This document shows positions 1 to 8,263 of a DNA stretch of 36,487 nucleotides, one piece after another; position 1 is the first letter of the stretch, and each line of letters starts with the position of its first letter. Source of the stretch: Lachnospiraceae bacterium (GTDB lineage Bacteria; Bacillota; Clostridia; Lachnospirales; Lachnospiraceae). The notes under the pieces were generated by a model that was not told where the DNA came from, ran no database searches, and worked only from the letters and a program-made list of their open reading frames with translations. The position numbers and the translations under genes are program-made. The stretch is from assembly GCA_015056885.1 (NCBI GenBank), contig SVFL01000028.1, forward strand, positions 1-36,487. Reading direction: 5' to 3'.

Positions 1-2
1 AT

Positions 3-1112
3 ATACAGGCAGTGGTGGATACCTTGAAAAGTCCGGCATTAACCTGCGGACCAAAGATTCCGGAGCTGGAGAAGAAGATTTGCGAGGTGACAGGAGCTAA
101 GTATGCGGTGGCAGTGAGCAATGGTACCGCAGCGCTTCATATTGCGGCTATGGCAGCAGGAATCGGACCGGGGGATGAAGTAATTGTAAGCCCTATTACT
201 TTTGCTGCTTCCGCAAACTGTGTGCTGTACTGCGGAGGAACACCGGTATTTGCAGATATTAATCCCCAAACCTATAATATTGACCCGGCATCCATCCGGG
301 AGAAGATTACGGAGAAAACCAAAGCTGTTGTGGCGGTGGATTTTACCGGGCAGGCAGTAGAACTGGATGAAATCCGTAAGATTTGCGAAGAGTATAACTT
401 GATATTAATTGAGGATGCGGCACATTCTATCGGTACCAAATACAATGGGAAGCCGGTGGGAAGTATTGCAGATATGACCACCTTCAGCTTCCATCCGGTG
501 AAGACCGTAACCAGTGGCGAGGGCGGAGCCGTAACCACAAATGATGAAGAATTGTATCGTAAGTTGCGTTTATATCCTACTCACGGGATAACCCGTAACC
601 AGAATGAGATGCAAAATCCTGACGATGCGGGATGGTATTACGAACAGGTGGATTTGGGATATAACTATCGAATGACAGATATCCAGGCAGCACTTTTATT
701 GAGTCAGTTGGAAAAGCTTCCGGATTTTTCGGCAAGAAGAAAAGAGATTGTGAAGCGATATGATGAAGTATTCGGAGCAATTCCGGAGATTCTGGTACAG
801 CAGGAGATTCCGGAGTCCGATACCACCAGACATTTATATATTTTGCGTCTGAATAGGTCACTGTTAACCTGCGACAGAAGAGAGTTTTTTGATGCCTTGA
901 GAGCAGAAAATATTGGTACCCAGGTGCATTATATTCCGGTGTACTGGCATTCCTATTATGAGAAGCTTGGTTATGAAAAAGGTCTGTGTCCGGAAGCAGA
1001 GAAATTGTATTCGGAGATTTTAAGTATTCCTTTGTTCTATTCTATGAGTGATGCGGATGTAGAAGATGTGATTACAGCCGTAAAGAAATTGATAGCAGCT
1101 TTTCGAAAATAG
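3..1112 (+). CDS. pseC: UDP-4-amino-4,6-dideoxy-N-acetyl-beta-L-altrosamine transaminase PseC, 5'-truncated by the window edge
   Basis: PLP-dependent DegT/DnrJ/EryC1 aminotransferase, the second step of pseudaminic acid synthesis: it aminates C4 of the 4-keto sugar made by PseB. The reading frame is open to the left edge (Ile-Gln-Ala-Val-Val-Asp-Thr-Leu), so the GTG at 12 is internal and the true start lies outside. Family hallmarks are the TxGP-like Leu-Thr-Cys-Gly-Pro motif near the start, VSNGTAALH, EDAAHSIG, and the PLP lysine in FSFHPVKTVTSGEGG (about nt 490-525). About 370 residues are visible against roughly 380 usual, so few are missing. PseB is normally the upstream neighbour and is presumably just outside. 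It lies 32 nt before the next gene, in the same direction. The other aminotransferase in the window (26629) has WecE-type motifs instead, which supports PseC here. Confidence 0.9.
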   Translation: MQAVVDTLKSPALTCGPKIPELEKKICEVTGAKYAVAVSNGTAALHIAAMAAGIGPGDEVIVSPITFAASANCVLYCGGTPVFADINPQTYNIDPASIREKITEKTKAVVAVDFTGQAVELDEIRKICEEYNLILIEDAAHSIGTKYNGKPVGSIADMTTFSFHPVKTVTSGEGGAVTTNDEELYRKLRLYPTHGITRNQNEMQNPDDAGWYYEQVDLGYNYRMTDIQAALLLSQLEKLPDFSARRKEIVKRYDEVFGAIPEILVQQEIPESDTTRHLYILRLNRSLLTCDRREFFDALRAENIGTQVHYIPVYWHSYYEKLGYEKGLCPEAEKLYSEILSIPLFYSMSDADVEDVITAVKKLIAAFRK

Positions 1113-1144
1113 AAGAAAGATAAGTTACTAAAACGGAGGGTGTC

Positions 1145-2080
1145 ATGGATAAGATTGCAGTATTGATACCATGCTTTAATGAAGAGAGAACCATTAAAAA
1201 AGTGGTATGTGATGTAAAAAGTACATTACCGGAAGCTGTGGTTTATGTCTATGATAATAATTCCACTGATCGTACGGCAGAGCTTGCAGTAGAGGCTGGT
1301 GCTGTACTACGTCAGGAGTATAAGCAGGGTAAAGGCAATGTAATACGAAGAATGTTCCGTGAAATCGATGCACAATGTTATCTGATGATTGATGGTGATG
1401 ACACATATCCCTTAGATTGTGCAAAAGAGCTGGTGGACAAGGTACTGAATCATAATGCGGATATGGTGGTGGGAGACAGATTATCTTCTACCTATTTCAC
1501 GGAGAATAAGAGACCTTTTCATAATTTCGGAAATACCTTAATGCGTACCAGTATTAATAGTCTTTTTCATACGGATATTAAGGATATTATGACCGGTTAC
1601 CGGGCGTTTTCCTATGAATTTGTAAAGACATTTCCGGTGGTTTCCTCCGGATTTGAAATAGAAACAGAAATGACCATACATGCAGTGAATTACAGTCTGC
1701 AGGTAGAAAATGTGGTGGTACAGTACAGAGACCGTCCTGAGGGAAGTGAATCGAAGTTGAATACTTTCCGGGATGGAATACGTGTGATTAAGATGATGTT
1801 ACAGTTGTACAAAAATTACCGCCCGATTAAATTCTTCGGATTGATCGCCCTGCTGTTGGTTTTGGTGGCATTGGTTTTATTTGTTCCTATTCTGGGTGAA
1901 TATTTGGATACGGGTCTGGTACCAAGATTTCCAACTCTTATTGTATGTGGTTTTATGGTCTTGGCAGGTCTCCAGTCCTTGTTTGCAGGATTGATACTGG
2001 ATGGAACTGTGGCGAAGGACAGAAGAGATTTTGAGTATCGTCGTAATTTGGTGAATTCTGATTTAAAGCGGAAAATGTAA
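1145..2080 (+). CDS. GT2 family DPM1-like polyprenyl-phosphate glycosyltransferase
   Basis: Membrane-linked GT-A glycosyltransferase expected to transfer a sugar from a nucleotide donor to undecaprenyl phosphate on the cytoplasmic face. The N-terminal catalytic domain (residues about 4-215) opens with the IPCFNEE motif. It carries the metal-binding acidic cluster D83-G-D85-D86 followed by TYP, typical of the DPM1-like branch of GT2. Two C-terminal membrane segments (about 220-242 and 255-280) match the dolichol-phosphate-sugar synthase layout. The RBS CGGAGGG sits just upstream of the ATG. It is followed after 13 nt by a GT-C-like membrane protein, a plausible acceptor-side partner using the lipid-linked sugar outside the cell (inference). 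The sugar cannot be read from sequence. Confidence 0.85.
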   Translation: MDKIAVLIPCFNEERTIKKVVCDVKSTLPEAVVYVYDNNSTDRTAELAVEAGAVLRQEYKQGKGNVIRRMFREIDAQCYLMIDGDDTYPLDCAKELVDKVLNHNADMVVGDRLSSTYFTENKRPFHNFGNTLMRTSINSLFHTDIKDIMTGYRAFSYEFVKTFPVVSSGFEIETEMTIHAVNYSLQVENVVVQYRDRPEGSESKLNTFRDGIRVIKMMLQLYKNYRPIKFFGLIALLLVLVALVLFVPILGEYLDTGLVPRFPTLIVCGFMVLAGLQSLFAGLILDGTVAKDRRDFEYRRNLVNSDLKRKM

Positions 2081-2093
2081 AGGGAGAAATGGT

Positions 2094-3746
2094 TTGAAAG
2101 CAACTGGCAGGAAATGGCTTTGTATAGGCGCACTCTTCATTGTAACAGTAGTGTTGATTATACTTAGTACTCCGGTATTTTATCTGAATGATGATGTGAC
2201 TATGAGAAGCATTCTCAGTGGCGCATATACAGGAACTCCGGATGGACATGCGGTATATATGCAGTATCCGTTGAGCGGAGTGTTGGCTATCCTATACAGA
2301 GTGGTAGGTTTTATACCTTGGATGGAGTTGTTTTTTGCGGGTTCTGTTTTCGCTTGTATGGTCTTCTTTGCAGAGTCCTTTGAGTCGTGGGTAAGGGGTG
2401 TTTTGGCAGCGATTGCCATATATATTCCTTTTCTGCTTTATACACATTACACCTTGATAGCGGCATTGCTTGCAGCCACGGCCTGCTTTTTGTTGGCAAA
2501 AGGAGACAAAGGAATCCGGTCCGGTGTATTGCTGTTATTGGCATTTTTAGTTCGAGGACAGATTGGTCTTTTGAGTATTCCGTTTGTACTTTGTGCTATG
2601 GTTTTTCGGGTGTTCCTGATGCCCGCATCAGAACGCAAAAGGGAGTGCATCCGAAAAGGGAAATGGTTGACAGTATTGACAATCTGTATGTTGGTGTGCA
2701 GCATAATTCATACGGTATGCTATTCTTCCGCCGAGTGGAAGGATTACAATGCTTATAATGATGCACGGACACAACTCTATGACTATACGGATTTTTTGTC
2801 CACAACCGTTTATGAAGAAGATAGTACGGTCTATGGCATGACAGCCATGGAATATGATGTTTTATACAGTTATAACAATATGCTGGAGCCATCCATTGAT
2901 GGGGAAAGAATGCAGGATATTGCAAACAGAATAACGGAAGCGATGGCGGATAGGACCAAAGAGGTTTCCACGCTGAAAGATAGTGTTTACAAATATTATC
3001 TGCATATACGCTACAATGATTCACCATACAATTATATATGGGTGGTAACGGTCTGCTTGATTGCCCTCTGTTGTGTATGGTGCAAAAAATGGCTGAACCT
3101 GGGGATACTGGGTGTATTGGAAATCGGGCGTAGCTTTGTATGGGTCTACCTGATATGGAAAGGACGTTTCCCTGAGAGAATATCCGTGTCATTGTATTTG
3201 ATAGAGATTCTTTTGCTGTTAGGCATGTTACAGATGATAATATCTGAGGCGAAATTAAGTATTACTACAAAGAAGGTGGCAGGCTGTGTATGTATCGGTC
3301 TTTTGATGGTAGCATCCTTCTTTGAGTGGAAGGATACCTTTAAGGAACTGGAGAAGCGTCATCAGATACAAGAGGAATGGGATGATTTGAAGGACTATTG
3401 TGCACAGAGTTCGGAGACTGTTTACCTAATGGATGTTTTTTCTGTGGTGGAATATGCAGAAACACAATATAACCGGTATGCGGAAAATATGATGTTATTA
3501 GGAGGATGGCTCAGTGCCAGTCCTTTGTCCCGGGAAGTTTTTCGTCAAATGGATGTAGAGGATGCTGCAGAAGCATTACTTTCCGGCAAGGTCAGGTTAC
3601 TTGCAGATAAAGAGAAAGACCTTGAGTGGCTGGATAGCTATTTGGAGTCTCGATTCGGAGCTTGTGAATGGATTGCCTGCGATGAAGTGTTGTTACAGAA
3701 TGGCAAAGGATTTAAGGTATATGAAATTCGTTCATTGACACCATAG
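2094..3746 (+). CDS. multi-pass membrane protein, GT-C glycosyltransferase-like
   Basis: About 550 residues with roughly ten hydrophobic segments and a soluble C-terminal tail of about 130 residues. I chose the TTG start at 2094. It has an AGGGAGA site six bases upstream, and the first membrane helix (about residues 8-28) would be lost with any downstream ATG; the nearby ATG at 2089 is out of frame. The first external loop begins with N32-D33-D34, an acidic motif directly after helix 1, as in GT-C enzymes that use polyprenyl-phosphate sugars. It then reads through a Gly/Thr/Pro-Asp-Gly-His stretch. No well-characterised relative is recognised. Its place between two polyprenyl-P glycosyltransferases suggests an extracytoplasmic sugar transferase. 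The fold and function are inferred. Confidence 0.75.
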   Translation: MKATGRKWLCIGALFIVTVVLIILSTPVFYLNDDVTMRSILSGAYTGTPDGHAVYMQYPLSGVLAILYRVVGFIPWMELFFAGSVFACMVFFAESFESWVRGVLAAIAIYIPFLLYTHYTLIAALLAATACFLLAKGDKGIRSGVLLLLAFLVRGQIGLLSIPFVLCAMVFRVFLMPASERKRECIRKGKWLTVLTICMLVCSIIHTVCYSSAEWKDYNAYNDARTQLYDYTDFLSTTVYEEDSTVYGMTAMEYDVLYSYNNMLEPSIDGERMQDIANRITEAMADRTKEVSTLKDSVYKYYLHIRYNDSPYNYIWVVTVCLIALCCVWCKKWLNLGILGVLEIGRSFVWVYLIWKGRFPERISVSLYLIEILLLLGMLQMIISEAKLSITTKKVAGCVCIGLLMVASFFEWKDTFKELEKRHQIQEEWDDLKDYCAQSSETVYLMDVFSVVEYAETQYNRYAENMMLLGGWLSASPLSREVFRQMDVEDAAEALLSGKVRLLADKEKDLEWLDSYLESRFGACEWIACDEVLLQNGKGFKVYEIRSLTP

Positions 3747-3773
3747 CTATGGTGTGAGGAAAGAAGGAATATA

Positions 3774-4298
3774 ATGAAATATTGGGATGATAAGTCAGGT
3801 GTTTATTTGCGTAAAATGACTTACGAGGATACGGATAATATTGTGGCATGGCGAAATAGTGATTCGGTGAGAGGGAATTTTATTTACCAGAAATTGTTTA
3901 CCAGAGAGAGTCATGAAAATTGGATTAAGACCATGATTGACACCGGTAAAGTAGTACAAATGATGATTTGCGAATGTGAAACCGGCCGGCCGGTAGGCTC
4001 TGTCTATATCAGAGATATCGACCCGGTACATCAGAAAGCGGAATACGGTATATTTATCGGAGCTGCGGATGCCCGTGGCAAAGGGTACGGAACCGCGGCG
4101 GCAAAGCTGATGATACGGTATTCTTTTGAAGAGTTGAAACTGCATCGCTTGTTTTTGCGGGTATATGCAGAGAATCTGCAGGCCATTCGCAGCTATGAAA
4201 AAGCCGGTTTTGTAAAAGAAGCTTTTTTGCATGATGATGTATTTGTGAATGGAAAGTTTAGGGATATTGTATTGATGGGAATTATTAATCCCCTTTAG
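3774..4298 (+). CDS. GNAT family N-acetyltransferase (PseH or WecD-type candidate)
   Basis: A 174-residue RimJ/RimL-like GNAT. Residues 26-28 (WRN) resemble the start of sugar N-acetyltransferases such as PseH. The acetyl-CoA pyrophosphate loop is intact (R101-G-K-G-Y-G106), and a YEKAGF motif follows near the C terminus. In this locus two amino sugars need N-acylation: the PseC product (PseH step) and dTDP-Fuc4N from the WecE-like enzyme at 26629. This gene has the canonical CoA loop, unlike the second GNAT at 17115, so it is the better acetyl-CoA-dependent enzyme. Which amino sugar it acts on is undecided. RBS-like GGAAAGAAGGAA lies upstream of the ATG, in a same-direction gene string with short gaps. 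Confidence 0.82.
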   Translation: MKYWDDKSGVYLRKMTYEDTDNIVAWRNSDSVRGNFIYQKLFTRESHENWIKTMIDTGKVVQMMICECETGRPVGSVYIRDIDPVHQKAEYGIFIGAADARGKGYGTAAAKLMIRYSFEELKLHRLFLRVYAENLQAIRSYEKAGFVKEAFLHDDVFVNGKFRDIVLMGIINPL

Positions 4299-4316
4299 TA
4301 CAGAAGTGAGGATAGA

Positions 4317-5267
4317 ATGAAGAAAGTTAGTTTTGTAATACCTTGTTATCGTTCAGAGCATACGGTTGAAGGTGTGGTAAATGAAATTGCAATCACCATG
4401 GAAGCGTTGCAGGAGAAGTATTCCTTTGAGGTGATTTTGATTAATGATTGTTCTCCGGATAATACCATGGGAACCATTCGCAGATTGTGTGAAGAAAAAC
4501 CTTATGTGAAGGGTATCGGATTTGCCCGTAATTTCGGACAGCATGCAGCATTAATGGCGGGTCTGCGTCAGTCACAGGGAGATTTTGTAGTGTGTTTGGA
4601 CGATGATGGTCAGACTCCGGCAGATGAAGTGAATAAACTGCTTGAAAAGCTCGAGGAAGGCTTTGATGCAGTTTATGCCAAATACGAGCACAAGCAACAT
4701 TCCGGCTTCCGTAATCTGGGAAGTAAGGTGAATGAGCTGATGACCAGAGTGATGCTGGAAAAGCCCAAGGAGCTTTATGTATCCAGCTATTTTGCAGTTA
4801 AGCGCTTTATTGTAGAAGATATGATCCGCTACGAGAATTCATATCCTTATGTAATCGGTCTGGTACTGCGGGCCACCAAGAATATTACCAATGTGGTGGT
4901 AAATCACAGAGAAAGAGAAGAAGGTACTTCCGGATATACTTTGAAGAAGCTTTTGGGACTTTGGTTTAATGGTTTTACGGCGTTCTCTGTGAAACCATTA
5001 AGAATTGCTACCTGTGTGGGTGCTGTCAGTGCATTCTTGGGATTTGCCTACGGCATCTATACCATATTGAAGAAATTTATCAATCCTGATGTACCCCTTG
5101 GTTTCAGCTCCATGATGGCAGCGTTGGTATTTTTCGGCGGTATGATTATGATTATGCTGGGGCTGATCGGAGAATATATCGGACGTATTTATATCAGTAT
5201 GAACAATTCGCCTCAGTATGTAATCAGAGAGCGAATCAATACGGATGCAGAGGAAACAATACAGTAG
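4317..5267 (+). CDS. GT2 family GtrB-like polyprenyl-phosphate glycosyltransferase
   Basis: A 316-residue DPM/GtrB-type enzyme predicted to make an undecaprenyl-phosphate-linked sugar for flipping and external transfer. The catalytic GT-A domain starts with IPCYRSE, contains FARNFGQHAALMAGL (about residues 69-83), and has the acidic D95-D96-D97-G-Q-T-P motif, the variant usual in GtrB/ArnC relatives. Two membrane helices lie at about 228-250 and 262-288, followed by a short cytoplasmic tail. It differs in sequence from the GT2 enzymes at 1145 and 22753, so it probably uses another donor. The RBS GTGAGGA precedes the ATG. A membrane protein follows with a short gap, repeating the synthase plus GT-C pairing seen just upstream. 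Confidence 0.86.
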   Translation: MKKVSFVIPCYRSEHTVEGVVNEIAITMEALQEKYSFEVILINDCSPDNTMGTIRRLCEEKPYVKGIGFARNFGQHAALMAGLRQSQGDFVVCLDDDGQTPADEVNKLLEKLEEGFDAVYAKYEHKQHSGFRNLGSKVNELMTRVMLEKPKELYVSSYFAVKRFIVEDMIRYENSYPYVIGLVLRATKNITNVVVNHREREEGTSGYTLKKLLGLWFNGFTAFSVKPLRIATCVGAVSAFLGFAYGIYTILKKFINPDVPLGFSSMMAALVFFGGMIMIMLGLIGEYIGRIYISMNNSPQYVIRERINTDAEETIQ

Positions 5268-5291
5268 TGAAACTTGCTTCGGGAGAGCGTT

Positions 5292-6854
5292 ATGAAGGAA
5301 TTGTGGAAGCAAAATAAAATATTGTATCTGAAGGCAGTAATGATGGGATTACTGCCTCTTTTGTGTTGCGCAGTGACCTGTGCTATTCACGGCTACGGAA
5401 TAAAAGATATTTATTTGCCGGCATCTGATTGGAATGATGAGTTGTTTTATTTTAAGCAGGTGGAAAGTATGCTTACCTACGGCTGTCCCCAGGGATATTT
5501 CGGCTTTAACGAAAGTCATGCCCTGAAATTGTCCTTTGCAGCCTGGAGTCCGGTGCTGGTTTTTCCATGGCTTCTGTTTGGAGCAATTTTCGGGTGGAAT
5601 ATGATGTCCCCCATTTACTGTAATATATTGCTGATGTCCTTGGCTTGTATAACGTTCGTACTCTTGGTAAAGCCGAAATGGAAGCAGATTTTCTTGCTTA
5701 CCATATGTTTTAGTGTATTTACTCCCTTTTCTTACTATATGCTGCGAGTTATGCCGGAATGTATCTGTTTCAGTATGCTGATTGTGTATTATGGGGTATT
5801 GGAGTGGTATCAGAGGGAGAAGAAGGTAGCCGGACTGGTATGGATGCTAATCCTGTCGGGGGTAATGACCTTGATGCGACCTTATTTAATTTTGTTTATG
5901 ATTTGGCCCATGATAATTTGGATAAAGAGAAATAAGAAGTGGGGAATTATTGGCGGAGTATCCGTACTGTGTGTGATTGCGGTTACTTACTGGGCTATCA
6001 ATCATTATCTGGCAGCAGAATATTTTACGCCATTGTTTAAGACAGATTGGCTGGAGCCCTTCTTCAGAGGCGAGATATTCACCGGTATCAAAGAAGTGTT
6101 CAGTCGTCTCTGGTATGATGGCAGGAGATTCCTGGCCTTGACTGTAGAGGGTATTCGAAGCGGTTTTACAGAGGGTGCCTTCTTTACAGGATATTTGGTA
6201 CTTATGGGTCTGTTCCTGTGGCAGGGAATGGCTGAGTGGATGAAGAAGAACAAAGAAAAAGCATGGAAATATTTCTATTTTGCTTTTTGTTTCTTTGCCA
6301 TGTCCATTGCGTTGATTCTGATGTATAAGATGAAAGAGGGAAGCAAGCATTTATTGACCTTTATGGCTATGGGTATTTTTGTACTGAGCGGTATGGAGAC
6401 GAAGTTTTACAAGAAGGCGATGTTCTTTAGTGCTTTGTGCGTGTACCTGTACAGTATGAAGGCTACAGACCCCGTGGATTATCAGATTTGCTTTGCTACA
6501 CCGGAGAGAGTGGAAAAAGTGGAAGCCTGGGAAGGGATTTTTGAGAAGGAACTTACTTTGAAAGAGGAAGATACACCTAATTATGATAATGTGGTAATCT
6601 GGGTATTTTCTGATACTCTTGCTGATTCCGAGGCAGAGGAAAGTTGTTTGACGGATTGGCAGATGTTATACAGTTTGCCCAAGGGATTTGGTATCAGCTG
6701 CTGCTATGACAGCTATATTATAGAGAATTTCGATACTTTAAAGAGTAAATATATCACCATACCCACCGGCGGCGTGATTCAGGAACTGTGTGAGAGCAAG
6801 GGCTTGCGGTTATTGGGGAAGGATGATACGGTTTGTGTGTATCAGCTGCGATAA
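5292..6854 (+). CDS. multi-pass membrane protein, GT-C glycosyltransferase-like
   Basis: About 520 residues with roughly ten hydrophobic helices and a soluble C-terminal domain of about 130 residues. The start is taken at the ATG 5292, which has CGGGAGAG upstream; an upstream in-frame TTG at 5274 overlaps that site and lacks its own. Helix 1 (about 11-32) is followed by an external loop with D46-W-N-D49-E50, the acidic loop-1 pattern of GT-C transferases. It follows the GtrB-like synthase at 4317 and may transfer that lipid-linked sugar to an external acceptor (inference). I recognise no named family. Alternative roles such as polymerase or ligase cannot be excluded. Confidence 0.75.
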   Translation: MKELWKQNKILYLKAVMMGLLPLLCCAVTCAIHGYGIKDIYLPASDWNDELFYFKQVESMLTYGCPQGYFGFNESHALKLSFAAWSPVLVFPWLLFGAIFGWNMMSPIYCNILLMSLACITFVLLVKPKWKQIFLLTICFSVFTPFSYYMLRVMPECICFSMLIVYYGVLEWYQREKKVAGLVWMLILSGVMTLMRPYLILFMIWPMIIWIKRNKKWGIIGGVSVLCVIAVTYWAINHYLAAEYFTPLFKTDWLEPFFRGEIFTGIKEVFSRLWYDGRRFLALTVEGIRSGFTEGAFFTGYLVLMGLFLWQGMAEWMKKNKEKAWKYFYFAFCFFAMSIALILMYKMKEGSKHLLTFMAMGIFVLSGMETKFYKKAMFFSALCVYLYSMKATDPVDYQICFATPERVEKVEAWEGIFEKELTLKEEDTPNYDNVVIWVFSDTLADSEAEESCLTDWQMLYSLPKGFGISCCYDSYIIENFDTLKSKYITIPTGGVIQELCESKGLRLLGKDDTVCVYQLR

Positions 6855-6917
6855 GTTGACGAATGTTGTGGATAATCTCCCGGAGATGTGGAAGAAAAGG
6901 AAATGAGGCGTATTTAA

Positions 6918-8102
6918 GTGGAAAAGAAATTCCCATGGAGCCGTTTTTGGCTTTCGGTATTAAAAATATTAACGGTATTGTACGGTGCATCCTGCCTGTA
7001 TCTGTATTTGAATCAGGCAGTGCAGTCTCTGGATTATGACAATCGTTATTTTCAGTCGGACTTACCTTACCATATCAGTATGATAGTGGATGATGGCTGG
7101 TATTACAGTTTTACGGCATATGCCTATCAGGTGTTGTATCTGTTGGCAGGAAAAAGCACTTGGTTGATTGCGGTACTTTTAGCGGTAGTGAGTGTGGCTA
7201 CCGTACTTTTGACGGAAAAGTTAATACAGGCTTTAAGCGGCCGGAAGGAAAGAAACTCCTTTACTTTGGGCGGAGCGTTGATGTTGAATCTGGTGATGCC
7301 CTTCTTTCTGGAATGGGCGGGCCGTTACCGCTATGTGAGTTACCAGTCCGGTAATTTGTGGCATAATTCAACCTATTTATGTATGAGGTTGTTTGCCCTG
7401 GCAAGTATTTTATTGTATCTGAAAATAGAGGAGAATTACAGGGAAAAGATTCATCCGGGACAGTGGATTAGCTTTATGGTGCTGCTGGTATTGACCACCG
7501 GTATCAAGCCCAGCTTTTTGACCGTATTTGCACCTGCCATGGCATTGAAACTTTTGTGGGATTTGTTTCATAAGGTGCCTTTTAAGCAGATATTTGTTTT
7601 TGGTTGCGCGGTGCTTCCGGCATGCGGAGTGGTACTCTGGCAAAATATGGTGCTTTTCGGTGAAGATACAGGACAGGGCTTTGCCTGGAATCCATGGTTT
7701 ACCTTTTCCTTACATGCGGACAGACCCAAGGCGGCAGTTCTGTGTTCTTTGGCGTTCCCGTTAATGGTAGCTGTGTTTTCCATAAAGGAATTGATAAAGG
7801 ATAAGAGGTACTTTTTTGCATGGATGGCAGCCGGTATCGGCTTTTTGGAGGCTTTGTTGTTGGCGGAGACCGGTAGCCGTTCCAATGACGGAAACTTCCT
7901 TTGGGGCTATTGCTTTGCTATATTCTATTTGTTTGTTCTGAGCTTTGTAAAATGGATTGAACTTTGGAAAAAGGATCAATACGTAAGAATGTACAAGGTA
8001 TTGTTTTGTATTGCAGGTGCGGTTTTCCTGTATCAGCTCTACTGTGGCGTGTATTTCTTTATCCGACTTTTGGACGGGGAAACTTATTTTATGTTGAAAT
8101 AA
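6918..8102 (+). CDS. multi-pass membrane protein, GT-C-like or hypothetical
   Basis: 394 residues, almost entirely hydrophobic helices, with no sizeable C-terminal domain; shorter than the neighbouring membrane proteins. The start is GTG at 6918 with a GAGG core about nine bases upstream; no in-frame ATG precedes helix 1 (about residues 10-31). Loop 1 contains D48 in an FQSDLPYH context, again an acidic residue just outside the membrane. It is the last gene of the first transcription unit and is followed within 11 bases by a strong intrinsic terminator. The role is unknown. Context suggests glycan assembly, for example an extracytoplasmic transferase. Confidence 0.7.
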   Translation: MEKKFPWSRFWLSVLKILTVLYGASCLYLYLNQAVQSLDYDNRYFQSDLPYHISMIVDDGWYYSFTAYAYQVLYLLAGKSTWLIAVLLAVVSVATVLLTEKLIQALSGRKERNSFTLGGALMLNLVMPFFLEWAGRYRYVSYQSGNLWHNSTYLCMRLFALASILLYLKIEENYREKIHPGQWISFMVLLVLTTGIKPSFLTVFAPAMALKLLWDLFHKVPFKQIFVFGCAVLPACGVVLWQNMVLFGEDTGQGFAWNPWFTFSLHADRPKAAVLCSLAFPLMVAVFSIKELIKDKRYFFAWMAAGIGFLEALLLAETGSRSNDGNFLWGYCFAIFYLFVLSFVKWIELWKKDQYVRMYKVLFCIAGAVFLYQLYCGVYFFIRLLDGETYFMLK

Positions 8103-8112
8103 TAAAATTTTG

Positions 8113-8162
8113 AACAAGGATTTAAGATTTTATAAACAAGCATCTTAAATCCTTGTTTTTTT
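8113..8162 (+). terminator. intrinsic terminator ending the first gene string
   Basis: A perfect 16-bp inverted repeat: left arm 8113-8128 (AACAAGGATTTAAGAT), 13-nt loop, right arm 8142-8157, running into a T tract through 8162. It lies 11 bases after the stop of the membrane protein and upstream of a separate promoter, so it marks the boundary between transcription units. The stem is AT-rich but long. Confidence 0.9.
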
Positions 8163-8173
8163 GTGCATGAAAG

Positions 8174-8202
8174 TTGCTATTTAATGGCATTTTTGTTATA
8201 AT
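8174..8202 (+). promoter_or_regulatory. vegetative sigma-A-type promoter for the large glycan operon
   Basis: The -35 box TTGCTA (8174-8179) and a perfect -10 box TATAAT (8197-8202) are separated by 17 bases. TGT directly before the -10 gives an extended -10. Transcription would start near 8209 and give a leader of about 55 nt before the ATG at 8264. No riboswitch-like fold was apparent in the leader. No further clear promoter or terminator was seen until 31275, so this promoter may drive about 23 kb. Confidence 0.82.
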
Positions 8203-8263
8203 GAAATTTAATGTGGGAAACTATATTTATTAGGACGGATGTAAAAAACGGGATAGGAACATT

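Noticed and set aside
12..20. GTG at 12 as the start of pseC
   Set aside because: The frame continues to the window edge with residues that match the conserved PseC N terminus, so the gene is truncated by the window.
2387..2758. Plus-strand 123-codon frame inside the membrane protein gene
   Set aside because: It lies wholly within the 2094-3746 gene in another frame and its product has no family features; the host gene has helices and the loop-1 motif.
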